From NCBI GenBank assembly GCA_019873735.1, contig JAIOAQ010000028.1:1-39479 (forward strand): a stretch of DNA of 39,479 nt, given 5' to 3'. This stretch comes from Chloroflexota bacterium (GTDB lineage: Bacteria; Chloroflexota; Anaerolineae; Anaerolineales; Villigracilaceae). The position numbers were made by a program, and so were the translations under genes. The notes beneath the pieces are model-generated. The model was not told the DNA's origin. It searched no databases and saw only the letters and a program-made list of their open reading frames with translations. This document shows positions 1 through 6,888 of the stretch, piece by piece. Position 1 is the stretch's first letter, and each line of letters begins with the position of its first letter.

Positions 1-1
1 A

Positions 2-112
2 CACACGACCTCTCTGCGCCTTGTCCGACTGGTGGTGTATGATGCCAAGACGACAGCCGCCTTTCACAAGGTTTGGCGGCAAATCTTTGCCGGTGACTTT
101 TCTGCATCTTAA
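2..112 (+). CDS. C-terminal end of an unidentified protein (partial)
   Basis: An open frame enters from the left edge and ends at a TAA at 110-112, 18 bases before the next gene. Its last 36 residues include the stretch SLRLVRLVVYDAKTTAAFHK and end FSAS. The composition (Leu/Val/Arg then amphipathic) looks coding, and the frame is uninterrupted to the edge. The fragment is too short to assign a family. A resemblance to the C-terminus of urease-accessory UreD was considered but is not supported well enough. The following methyltransferase lies close downstream and could be cotranscribed. Confidence 0.5.
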   Translation, partial: HTTSLRLVRLVVYDAKTTAAFHKVWRQIFAGDFSAS

Positions 113-130
113 GGCGGTTGATGTAGAGTC

Positions 131-940
131 ATGATTACCTCTGCTCAAAACCCGAAAATTAAACTGGTGCGCGCTCTGACGGGGCGGGGCCGGGAACGCC
201 GTCAGGCCGGCGCCTTTGTGGCCGAGGGCGTTCGTCTGGTGGAAGAGGCGCTGGCGGCGGGGTGGCCTTTTAAGTTTGCGCTTTACGATGAAACGCTCAA
301 TGAGCGCGGCAGGCTGCTTGTCCGCCGTCTGCAGGCTGCGCAAGTAGATGTGGAACTGGTTTCTGCCTCTCTGATGAATTCGCTTGGCGAGACAGAGACA
401 CCTCAGGGGATTCTCGCCGTCCTTGCCCTGCCGAATTTTGAGGCTGTCCCCTCTGCGCTGGACTTTGTTCTTATTCTGGACCAGATTCGCGACCCGGGCA
501 ATCTGGGTACGCTGTTGCGGACGGCGGCTGCGGCCGGCGTCCAGGCGGTTTTTCTCCCGCCGGAGACAACCGATGCCTTTGCTCCTAAAGTCGTTCGCGC
601 CGGCATGGGGGCGCATTTCCGCCTGCCTGTTTTGCCTTTGAGTTGGGAACAGATTCGGCAGATATGCGAGCAAGCCGGTTTGCATGTGTGGCTGGCGGAT
701 ATGGACGGCGTCTCTTGCTGGCAGGCCGATTTGAGACGCCCCTTGGGGCTGATTATCGGCGGCGAGGCAGAGGGCGCCAGTCCTTCAGCCAGGGCGCTGG
801 CTCATGATACAATCAGCATTCCAATGTTCGGCGGTATTGAGTCGCTCAACGCGGCTGTGGCGGGTGCCGTATTGATGTTCGAAGTTGTGCGGCAGGAAAC
901 GGCCGTGCGGCATAAAAGGCAATTGCCAAAAACCAATTGA
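131..940 (+). CDS. TrmH/SpoU-family RNA 2'-O-methyltransferase
   Basis: A 269-residue SPOUT-class methyltransferase that should transfer a methyl group from S-adenosylmethionine to a ribose 2'-OH in rRNA or tRNA, in the cytoplasm. The N-terminal ~100 residues form the usual substrate-binding SpoU_sub_bind domain, opening with a typical ITSAQNPKIK start and containing FVAEGVRLVEEAL. The catalytic SpoU domain carries all three signature motifs: DQIRDPGNLGTLLRTAAAAG (motif 1, near residue 117), LIIGGEAEGAS (motif 2), and IPMFGGIESLNAAVAGAVLM (motif 3), which forms the trefoil knot. Length is normal for the 23S rRNA-type RlmB/TsnR-like group. The exact target base cannot be read from the sequence. 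No strong ribosome binding site precedes the ATG. Confidence 0.9.
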   Translation: MITSAQNPKIKLVRALTGRGRERRQAGAFVAEGVRLVEEALAAGWPFKFALYDETLNERGRLLVRRLQAAQVDVELVSASLMNSLGETETPQGILAVLALPNFEAVPSALDFVLILDQIRDPGNLGTLLRTAAAAGVQAVFLPPETTDAFAPKVVRAGMGAHFRLPVLPLSWEQIRQICEQAGLHVWLADMDGVSCWQADLRRPLGLIIGGEAEGASPSARALAHDTISIPMFGGIESLNAAVAGAVLMFEVVRQETAVRHKRQLPKTN

Positions 941-987
941 AGCGTAAAGGGTTTAAACCCCTTGAAATTGCTTGAGCGAGGCCTGCA

Positions 988-1824
988 ATGCGTTTTCAAC
1001 ACTATTGGAAGGACAAGGTTGTCCTGATTACCGGCGGCTCCAGTGGCATTGGGCTGGCAGCCGCCAGGTTGCTGGCGGCCTCTGGCGCACATCTCTGGCT
1101 GACGGCGCGGCGGGCAGACGTGCTGGAAGCCGCGCGTCAGCAAGTAGATGCCTGCCGCCTGGCCGGCGCTTCGCCCTGCGGCACGCAGGTGGCTGATGTT
1201 TCAGAAGCGGCTCAGGCGGCCGCGGCGGTGCAACGTGTCCAACGTGAAGCCGGGCGGCTGGACGTGGTCATCAATTCGGCGGGCATTACCCTGCCGGGCT
1301 ACTTCCAGGATTTGCCGCTGGAAGAATTCCAAAAGCAGATGGCGGTCAATTATTTCGGCACGCTTTACGTCATTCGTGCCGCTTTGCCCGAAATGCTGAA
1401 ACGGGGCAGTGGTCACATTATCAACATCTCTTCTATGGCCGGTTATCTGGGGGTTTTTGGTTATAGCGCCTACGGCGCGTCTAAATTTGCTGTGACCGGC
1501 CTTTCGGAAGTTTTGCGGGCTGAGATGAAACCGCATGGCATTCGCATTTCGGTGGCTTTCCCGCCCGATACAGATACGCCCCAACTGGCCTTTGAAACGC
1601 CCTATAAGCCGCCGGAGACAAAAGCCCTTTCTGGCACGGCCAAAGCCTTGCCGGCCGAGGTGGTGGCCGGCGCTATCCTGGAGCAGGCCGCACGCGGTCA
1701 CTTTTTGATTTTCCCCGGCTTTGATTCCCGCCTGTTTTATATCTTGAGCACAAAATTGCCCAAATGGCTGGTCTTTGCCATCTTGGACCAAATTGCCGCC
1801 AGTGGACGAAAAGAGAGAGGTTAA
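988..1824 (+). CDS. Short-chain dehydrogenase, 3-ketodihydrosphingosine reductase-like
   Basis: A 278-residue classical SDR. The dinucleotide-binding motif TGGSSGIG is at residues 15-22, NSAG at 96-99, and the catalytic Ser148 and Tyr162-x3-Lys166 are intact. Residues 192-198 read PPDTDTP, a signature of the eukaryotic-type KDSR/FVT-1 reductases, which reduce 3-ketodihydrosphingosine to dihydrosphingosine with NADPH; most other SDRs have a PG-x-V-x-T motif here. The C-terminus (about 245-270) is a hydrophobic, membrane-associating segment, also as in KDSR. The ATG is preceded by a GAGCGAGG-like site. The next gene, 103 bases downstream, is a serine palmitoyltransferase-like enzyme whose product would be this enzyme's substrate, and this linkage is the main support for the call. 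A generic SDR acting on another beta-keto compound is the alternative. Confidence 0.75.
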   Translation: MRFQHYWKDKVVLITGGSSGIGLAAARLLAASGAHLWLTARRADVLEAARQQVDACRLAGASPCGTQVADVSEAAQAAAAVQRVQREAGRLDVVINSAGITLPGYFQDLPLEEFQKQMAVNYFGTLYVIRAALPEMLKRGSGHIINISSMAGYLGVFGYSAYGASKFAVTGLSEVLRAEMKPHGIRISVAFPPDTDTPQLAFETPYKPPETKALSGTAKALPAEVVAGAILEQAARGHFLIFPGFDSRLFYILSTKLPKWLVFAILDQIAASGRKERG

Positions 1825-1927
1825 AGCCAGGGAGCAGGATCAGGCCAGAGGTCCGGAAAGAACCGCTTGTCTATTACCGCCCGAACGAGAATCCATTGGC
1901 GGTCAAATCACTTAAGGAGAATGAGTC

Positions 1928-3109
1928 ATGGATATCTTTGCCAAATGCACCCAGTTCACGGCTGCAAAAGAGGCGATTGCCGCAGGCTATTACCCCTATT
2001 TTATCCCCCTGACCGAGAACGAAGGCACAGAAGCCGTTTTTCGCGGCCATCGCCTGATTATGTGCGGTTCGAACAATTACCTGGGCCTGACCACCCATCC
2101 GAAAGTGCGTCAGGCCGCGCTGGATGCCGTTCACCGTTACGGCACCTCATGCACCGGCTCGCGCTTCTTGAATGGTACGCTGGAACTGCATGAGCAACTG
2201 GAACGCGAACTGGCCGAATGGGTGGGCAAAGAGGCGGCGCTTGTCTTTTCAACCGGCATGCAGGCAAACCTGGGGACAATTTCGGCTTTGGTTGGCCGCG
2301 GCGATTACGTCATCCTTGACAAGCAGGACCATGCCAGCATTGTAGATGGTGCCTACCTTTCGTGGGGCGAGACCAGACGTTTTCGGCATAACGACATGGC
2401 CGATTTGGAGCGCGTCCTCCAGAGTCTGCCGGATGATAAAGGCAAACTGGTGGTGGTAGATGGCCTCTACAGTATGGAAGGCGACATTGCCCCCTTGCCG
2501 GAGATGATACCCATTTGTCAAAAATATGGCGCCCGTTTGATGGTGGACGATGCCCATGCTATGGGCGTGCTGGGCGGCGGACGCGGCACGGCGGCCCATT
2601 TCGGCCTGACGGAAGGCGTGGACCTGATCATGTCTACCTTCAGCAAATCGTTCGCCTCGCTGGGCGGCTTTATTGCCGGAGATGAGCCGGTGGTTCATTA
2701 CATCAAACATCATGCCCGCGCGCTGATCTTCAGCGCCAGCATTCCCCCGGCCAACGCCGCGGCGGCGCTGGCGGCCCTGCAGGTGATGCGCGAAGAACCC
2801 GAGCGCATTGCCCGCGTCAATCAAATTGCCGAAAACATGCGCCGCGAGTACCGGCGGCTTGGGTTTGATATCGGCTCGTCAGAGACGCCCGTCATCCCGA
2901 TCATCATCGGCGACGACACCCGCACGCTTCTGACCTGGAAGGCGCTTTTCGAGGCCGGGGTGTTTGTCAACCCCGTGCTGGCGCCGGCCACTCCCGAAGG
3001 GCGTCAGTTGCTGCGAACCAGTTATATGGCTACCCATACCGATGAGCAAATGGAACGTGTGCTTGAAATCTTCGAAAAAGTCGGCAAACAAATGGGTTTG
3101 ATCTCGTAA
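1928..3109 (+). CDS. Alpha-oxoamine synthase, serine palmitoyltransferase-like
   Basis: A 393-residue PLP enzyme of fold type I, alpha-oxoamine synthase family (SPT, KBL, ALAS, BioF). The cofactor residues are present: His135 in DHAS, Asp207 and His210 in the DDAH motif, and Lys240 in TFSKSFASLGGF. The block around the Schiff-base lysine, followed by HHARALIFSASIPPAN and a C-terminal SYMATHT motif, resembles Bacteroidetes-type serine palmitoyltransferases more than BioF (recalled sequence likeness, not a search). SPT condenses L-serine with a fatty acyl thioester to 3-ketosphinganine. A good AAGGAG site lies 8 bases before the ATG. It sits between a KDSR-like reductase and a DUF711 gene whose ATG directly follows this stop codon, suggesting one operon. 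No acyl carrier protein gene is nearby. Alternatives are BioF or KBL; no biotin or threonine-catabolism gene is adjacent. Confidence 0.75.
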   Translation: MDIFAKCTQFTAAKEAIAAGYYPYFIPLTENEGTEAVFRGHRLIMCGSNNYLGLTTHPKVRQAALDAVHRYGTSCTGSRFLNGTLELHEQLERELAEWVGKEAALVFSTGMQANLGTISALVGRGDYVILDKQDHASIVDGAYLSWGETRRFRHNDMADLERVLQSLPDDKGKLVVVDGLYSMEGDIAPLPEMIPICQKYGARLMVDDAHAMGVLGGGRGTAAHFGLTEGVDLIMSTFSKSFASLGGFIAGDEPVVHYIKHHARALIFSASIPPANAAAALAALQVMREEPERIARVNQIAENMRREYRRLGFDIGSSETPVIPIIIGDDTRTLLTWKALFEAGVFVNPVLAPATPEGRQLLRTSYMATHTDEQMERVLEIFEKVGKQMGLIS

Positions 3110-4324
3110 ATGAAGATTCGCTCGATTACGTACTTTTGTTCTCCCGGCTGGCCGCTGAATGAAAAGATTCTGCGTCTGGCCGGGAATTTCCTGCAGGAGG
3201 CCAGGGCGGTTTTTACGGAAGTCGGATACGATGTTCAGACCACCCGGCTGGCGACGACGCCCTTCCCCCAGATTCTGCCAAAGGTGACGGACGTGCCGGT
3301 TCTGGCGCGGACCCTGGGCCTGCTTCTGCCCGAACTGGGCGTGGACTACGCTGCTTTGGGTCCGGCCCTGCCTGCTATGCCCGAGAGTTACACGCGCATC
3401 CCCGAAGCAATTGCCGCCTCAGAAAACGTTTTCTTTTCTGCCGTGATGGCCGAGCGGCAGCATGGCCTCGATTTGACCGCCATCCGCCGCTGCGCTGAAA
3501 TCATTGTCCGCCTGGCGCTGGTGGAGTCAAACGGTTTTGCCAACCTGCGTTTTGCTGCCCTGGCCAACGTCTCGCCGGGAGCGCCGTTTTTCCCGGCGGC
3601 TTACCATGCCGGCGGCGAGCCGGCCTTTGCCCTGGCGATGGAAGCGGCGGATGCCGCTGTGGACGCTTTTGAAAACGCCGCAACCGTTGAACAGGGCCGT
3701 CAGGCGCTGGTCGCTGCTCTGGAGGAACACACCCGCAGGCTGTGCAAAGCGGCCGATTTCTTGAAGTATAAGTACATGCTCAAATTCGGCGGCATTGACT
3801 GGTCGCTGGCGCCTTTCCCATCAGAACGCCAATCATTAGGGGCCGCCTTTGAACGCATGGGCGTCCCGGCCGTTGGCCTACAGGGTTCGCTTGCCGCTGC
3901 GGCCATCCTGACCGAGGCCATTGAGCGCGCCGACTTCCCGCGCGCCGGTTTCAGCGGCCTGATGCTGCCGGTGTTGGAGGATGCCGTGCTGGCGCGCCGC
4001 GCCGCCGAGGGGACTCTTTCCATCAAGGATTTGCTGCTTTATTCTGCTGTCTGCGGCACCGGGCTGGATACCGTCCCCCTGCCCGGCGATGTGACCGCCG
4101 AACAGGTGGCCGCGCTCCTGCTTGATCTTTCGGCCCTGGCTTTGCGCCTGAATAAGCCGCTCACGGCCCGTTTAATGCCCATTCCCGGCAAGAAGGCCGG
4201 CGAAGCGACAAATTTTGACTTTGCCTTCTTTGCCAATAGCAGGGTGATGGCGCTGCATGCTGAGGGCGTTGGTTTGGCCCTGTCCGGCGATGAGACGGTC
4301 GCCTTGCAGGCGCGCCCTGCATGA
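3110..4324 (+). CDS. DUF711 (UPF0210) family protein
   Basis: A 404-residue protein recognised as DUF711 from the motifs FGGIDWSLAPFP (around residue 227) and the late block GTGLDTVPLPGD. Its N-terminus, KIRSITYFCSPGWPLNE, is also family-like. The biochemical function of DUF711 proteins is not established, to my knowledge. No signal peptide or membrane segment is visible, so it is probably cytoplasmic. The ATG begins at the base after the TAA of the SPT-like gene, so translation is almost certainly coupled. In this context a role in handling the keto-amine or acyl product of the two preceding enzymes is possible, but that is inference only. Confidence 0.85.
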   Translation: MKIRSITYFCSPGWPLNEKILRLAGNFLQEARAVFTEVGYDVQTTRLATTPFPQILPKVTDVPVLARTLGLLLPELGVDYAALGPALPAMPESYTRIPEAIAASENVFFSAVMAERQHGLDLTAIRRCAEIIVRLALVESNGFANLRFAALANVSPGAPFFPAAYHAGGEPAFALAMEAADAAVDAFENAATVEQGRQALVAALEEHTRRLCKAADFLKYKYMLKFGGIDWSLAPFPSERQSLGAAFERMGVPAVGLQGSLAAAAILTEAIERADFPRAGFSGLMLPVLEDAVLARRAAEGTLSIKDLLLYSAVCGTGLDTVPLPGDVTAEQVAALLLDLSALALRLNKPLTARLMPIPGKKAGEATNFDFAFFANSRVMALHAEGVGLALSGDETVALQARPA

Positions 4325-4334
4325 AGGCCGTGTT

Positions 4335-4361
4335 GTCGGTCGGTTGCCCAAACCGACCGAC
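4335..4361. promoter_or_regulatory. Perfect hairpin/operator-like palindrome upstream of ilvE
   Basis: GTCGGTCGGTT (4335-4345) and AACCGACCGAC (4351-4361) are perfect 11-bp inverted arms around a 5-base loop. The hairpin starts 11 bases after the DUF711 stop codon and ends 11 bases before a TATAAT, so it covers the -35 region of the next gene. No T-run follows, which argues against a plain intrinsic terminator. It could be a repressor or activator site for the aminotransferase gene, a factor-assisted terminator of the preceding operon, or both. Confidence 0.6.
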
Positions 4362-4372
4362 CCGAAATTGGG

Positions 4373-4378
4373 TATAAT
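4373..4378 (+). promoter_or_regulatory. -10 box (TATAAT) of the aminotransferase gene
   Basis: A consensus TATAAT lies 44 bases before the ATG of the branched-chain aminotransferase. No good -35 hexamer exists at 16-18 bases upstream; that place is occupied by the perfect palindrome at 4335-4361. This suggests a promoter that relies on, or is blocked by, a DNA-binding regulator. Confidence 0.6.
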
Positions 4379-4422
4379 GGCTGGGCAAGTACTATCCTCA
4401 GTTTCCTTTCCAGGAGGTGCGA

Positions 4423-5340
4423 ATGGCTCTGCCCAAAAATGCCTATTTTCGGGGCAAAATAGTTCCCTATTCTGATGCAAAAGTGGGGGTTGGCACGCAT
4501 GCACTCCACTATGGCACTGCAGTATTTGGCGGTTTGCGTGGTTACTGGAACGAAGAGCGGAAAAAACTCTTCGTTTTTCGTCCCTTAGACCATTACCGCC
4601 GCTTCTTGCAGTCTTGCCGTTTGTTGTGTATTGACCTGCCGCATACCCCCGAGAGTTTGACACAATTGACGCTCGACCTGCTGCGCGTGGACGGCTATCA
4701 GGAAGATATCTACATCCGTCCGCTGGCCTATAAGGCCGATGAGCAGATTGGTGTGCGCCTGCACGATTTGACTGATGAATTGACCATTTTTGCCTTGCCC
4801 TTTGGCCTCTATCTCAAGAACCCAACGGCTGTGCATGTGACCATTTCCTCCTGGCGGCGGGTGGATGACAATACCATCCCGGCGCGTGGCAAAGTTGCCG
4901 GGGCGTATGCCAACTCTTCGCTGATCAAGACGGATGCCTATCGCGCCGGTTTTGATGATGCGCTTGTCTTGACCAACGAAGGCCACATCTCGGAGGGAAG
5001 CGCCATGAATGTCTTCATGGTGCGCGATGGTGTGCTGATCACGCCGCCGGTGACAGATAATATTCTGGAGGGCATTACCCGCCGTACTGTGATGGAACTG
5101 GCGCGGACTGAATTGGGGCTTACCGTTGTTGAGCGTCCCATTGACCGCACGGAAGTGTATATTTGTGACGAATTGCTGCTGACCGGTACGGCTGTGCAAG
5201 TGGCGGCTGTGACCAAGGTGGACCATCGGCCAGTAGGGAATGGGGTAATGGGGCCGGTGGGCGAAAAGTTGCGGCAGTTATTCGATGACGTGGTGCGCGG
5301 CCGGAACGCCAAGTACGCCCACTGGAATGTGGAAGTTTAA
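4423..5340 (+). CDS. ilvE: Branched-chain amino acid aminotransferase (class IV PLP)
   Basis: A 305-residue class IV aminotransferase that interconverts valine, leucine and isoleucine with their 2-keto acids, using glutamate/2-oxoglutarate. The PLP lysine is Lys157 in ARGKVAGAYANSS. The phosphate-binding arginine is in HYRRF (57-61), and the cofactor glutamate Glu191 is in the GHISEGSAMNVF block. Family features such as HALHYGTAVFGGLRGY near the N-terminus are intact and the length is standard. The ATG at 4423 is chosen because AGGAGG lies 5 bases upstream; an in-frame GTG at 4417 overlaps that site and is unlikely. It has its own promoter region with a palindrome, and is followed by a perfect palindrome facing the convergent PLD-like gene. 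In sphingolipid-making bacteria branched acyl starters come from these keto acids, so its place after the SPT-like cluster may be meaningful, but this is speculative. Confidence 0.9.
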   Translation: MALPKNAYFRGKIVPYSDAKVGVGTHALHYGTAVFGGLRGYWNEERKKLFVFRPLDHYRRFLQSCRLLCIDLPHTPESLTQLTLDLLRVDGYQEDIYIRPLAYKADEQIGVRLHDLTDELTIFALPFGLYLKNPTAVHVTISSWRRVDDNTIPARGKVAGAYANSSLIKTDAYRAGFDDALVLTNEGHISEGSAMNVFMVRDGVLITPPVTDNILEGITRRTVMELARTELGLTVVERPIDRTEVYICDELLLTGTAVQVAAVTKVDHRPVGNGVMGPVGEKLRQLFDDVVRGRNAKYAHWNVEV

Positions 5341-5360
5341 GGTTGCGATCAGAATATGTG

Positions 5361-5397
5361 CCTTTGGCTCCTCCTGAATTTCAGGAGGAGCCAAAGG
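5361..5397. terminator. Perfect 18-bp inverted repeat between convergent genes
   Basis: The arms CCTTTGGCTCCTCCTGAA (5361-5378) and its exact complement (5380-5397) surround a single T. The palindrome starts 20 bases after the ilvE stop codon and lies 56 bases from the stop codon of the convergent phospholipase D-like gene. There is no T-run on either side, so it may act as a bidirectional, factor-assisted terminator or RNA-stabilising hairpin. Confidence 0.6.
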
Positions 5398-5406
5398 AAG
5401 CGTTTT

Positions 5407-5434
5407 GACGCAAGGGGGCAAAGCCGCCAGGGTT
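5407..5434 (+). repeat. Dispersed intergenic repeat, copy A
   Basis: The stretch GACGCAAGGGGGCAAAGCCG and following CCAGGGTT resembles intergenic stretches at 18967-18994 (+), 19095-19119 (-) and 26755-26786 (-), which share a core like AACGCAA-(n)-GCCGCNAGG. It lies in the ilvE-PLD intergenic region just after the perfect palindrome. The copies are degenerate and 25-40 bases long. Confidence 0.45.
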
Positions 5435-5452
5435 GCTGTCTGAATAAGGTGC

Positions 5453-6571
5453 CTATTGAAGTCCCTGCCGGAAAACCCGCTGGAACTCTTCCAAGAACGG
5501 ATGGGCAATTTCGGCGCTGTGGATGATGAGCAGGTTTTCGTCATTACGCGTTTCGGCGCTGCTGCTGAAGTTGTACGAGCCGGTAATGACGATTCTTTCA
5601 TCAATGATGATGACCTTATGATGCATTTGTCCTTGGTTGCCGTCCAGCCGCACATCCAGGCCGGCCAGGGCAAAGGGGTCATACTCGGTGCCGATGTTGG
5701 AGCCAACCTGTTCGGCCTCCATCACACCTGCAACGTTTATTCCCTGAGCGGCACGTAAACGGATGGTTTCTCCTAATGGGTCAGATGTGAAGGAGTAGGC
5801 CAGGAAGTAGATGCTTTGCTGTGCCTGGCTGAGCAGTTCATCAATCCGGGCTGAGGGGCTGTCATCGGGTGAAAAGAAGGTTTCGACTCGTGTCCCTTCA
5901 ACCGTTATGACCGGATTGGGGGTGGCCCGCACGGTATCGGGACCGAATTTATCTTGCACAAACATTTCGTCAAATTCCTGGCTGAAATTTTGAGCAATCT
6001 TGACCGAGCGGATGCGGATCAGGTTGTTGTTGTCGGTATATGTGCCGTTGATGGTGAAATTCATCGAGCCGGTCCAAACTTCGGCGCGATCAATGACCAC
6101 AAATTTGTTATGCATCAACCCTTCCCGCCGGTCGCCCAGGAGGGGGATGCCGGCATCCAGCAGGGCCTGTGCGGCGGTGCTGTCACGGTTGTCGCTTTCC
6201 ATGACCAGGCGCACGGCAACGCCGCGTTTGTGAGCGCGCAAGAGGGCGTCGCGAATGCTGGGCAAGGACAGGCTGTAAATGGCCATGTCCACGCTCAGGC
6301 GGGCGTTGTCAATGGCTTCTGCCAGTGCCAGGTCGGGGCCGCCGGTTCGCTGGGCGGCGTATGGACTGGTTGGGTCGGTAAAGTAAATTTCGTACCAGTT
6401 GCCGCGCGTCCCGTAGCCGGCTTGCATCAAAATCAGTTCGGGGCCTGAATAGGCCTGGGTAACGGTAGCCGGCGCGGGCGTGGGCGGAACCGGAGTGGCG
6501 GTCGTCGGCGGGGCCGAGCAGGCAATCGTCACAATGAGCAGGGTGAGTATCAAGGGGAAGGTTGTTTTCAT
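5453..6571 (-). CDS. Phospholipase D-like lipoprotein with two HKD motifs
   Basis: A 372-residue exported protein of the PLDc_2 superfamily. The N-terminus is a signal peptide with a lipobox ending TIAC (Cys18), followed by a Thr/Pro/Ala linker, so it should be lipid-anchored outside the membrane. Two HKD sites are complete: HNKFVVID (His154, Lys156, Asp161, then GSMN) and HHKVIIID (His317, Lys319, Asp324, then GSYN). A single chain can therefore form the active site that hydrolyses phosphodiester bonds in lipids or nucleic acids. The second half resembles Nuc/endonuclease-type PLDs, so the substrate is open. The ATG at 6571 is chosen for its GAGGTGACC ribosome binding site and because the signal peptide begins there; the frame extends 26 codons further without support. 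It is divergent from the small membrane protein gene. Confidence 0.87.
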   Translation of the reverse strand: MKTTFPLILTLLIVTIACSAPPTTATPVPPTPAPATVTQAYSGPELILMQAGYGTRGNWYEIYFTDPTSPYAAQRTGGPDLALAEAIDNARLSVDMAIYSLSLPSIRDALLRAHKRGVAVRLVMESDNRDSTAAQALLDAGIPLLGDRREGLMHNKFVVIDRAEVWTGSMNFTINGTYTDNNNLIRIRSVKIAQNFSQEFDEMFVQDKFGPDTVRATPNPVITVEGTRVETFFSPDDSPSARIDELLSQAQQSIYFLAYSFTSDPLGETIRLRAAQGINVAGVMEAEQVGSNIGTEYDPFALAGLDVRLDGNQGQMHHKVIIIDERIVITGSYNFSSSAETRNDENLLIIHSAEIAHPFLEEFQRVFRQGLQ

Positions 6572-6592
6572 GGTCACCTCGCGGGTTGTCCG

Positions 6593-6598
6593 ATTATA
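6593..6598 (-). promoter_or_regulatory. -10 box (TATAAT) of the PLD-like gene
   Basis: On the minus strand TATAAT lies 21 bases before the ATG of the PLD-like lipoprotein. No convincing -35 is seen. It is only about 26 bases from the -10 box of the divergent gene, so the two promoters overlap and may interfere. Confidence 0.5.
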
Positions 6599-6624
6599 GC
6601 ACGGTTGTTCTGAATAAAAAGCCG

Positions 6625-6630
6625 TATAAT
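6625..6630 (+). promoter_or_regulatory. -10 box of the small membrane protein gene (leaderless arrangement)
   Basis: TATAAT ends only six bases before the ATG at 6637, so the expected transcription start falls on or next to the start codon. No ribosome binding site precedes the ATG. This predicts a leaderless mRNA. Confidence 0.5.
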
Positions 6631-6636
6631 TGGCGC

Positions 6637-6888
6637 ATGACAAAAACACTCTTGGTTGATGCTTTGGGCTGGCTTGGGGTAGTGCTGCTGTTGCTGGCGT
6701 ATGGCCTGGTTTCCAGCAGAAAACTGGCCGGTGACTCGCCGTTGTATCAGGTCTTGAATCTGATAGGCAGTGCGCTGGTGATCGTGAATTCGGCCGACCG
6801 CGGGGCTTACCCTTCGGTGGGAGTCAATTTGGCCTGGATGGGGATTGCTCTGGCTGCACTGATTGCCGGCCGCCGAGGGAAACGGTGA
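6637..6888 (+). CDS. CBU_0592-like small membrane protein
   Basis: An 83-residue protein made almost entirely of three hydrophobic segments (about residues 7-25, 39-53 and 59-77), ending in a basic tail GRRGKR that marks the cytoplasmic side. The pattern LGWLGVVLLLLAYGLVS, SPLYQVLNLIGSALVIVNS and GAYPSVGVNLAWM matches the small CBU_0592 family of uncharacterised membrane proteins. Its function is unknown. The ATG at 6637 is chosen because it lies right behind a TATAAT and starts the family-like sequence. Its TGA overlaps the ATG of murJ (TGATG), so the two genes are translationally coupled. Confidence 0.7.
   Translation: MTKTLLVDALGWLGVVLLLLAYGLVSSRKLAGDSPLYQVLNLIGSALVIVNSADRGAYPSVGVNLAWMGIALAALIAGRRGKR

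Noticed and set aside
2..112. Partial first frame as urease accessory protein UreD
   Set aside because: Only a weak C-terminal resemblance over about 30 residues and no urease gene nearby.
946..962. Short palindrome AAGGGTTTAAACCCCTT as a terminator
   Set aside because: Weak stem, no T-run, and one extra base; likely chance.
1928..3109. Assignment as biotin gene bioF
   Set aside because: No biotin genes are adjacent and the active-site block and neighbouring reductase fit serine palmitoyltransferase better.
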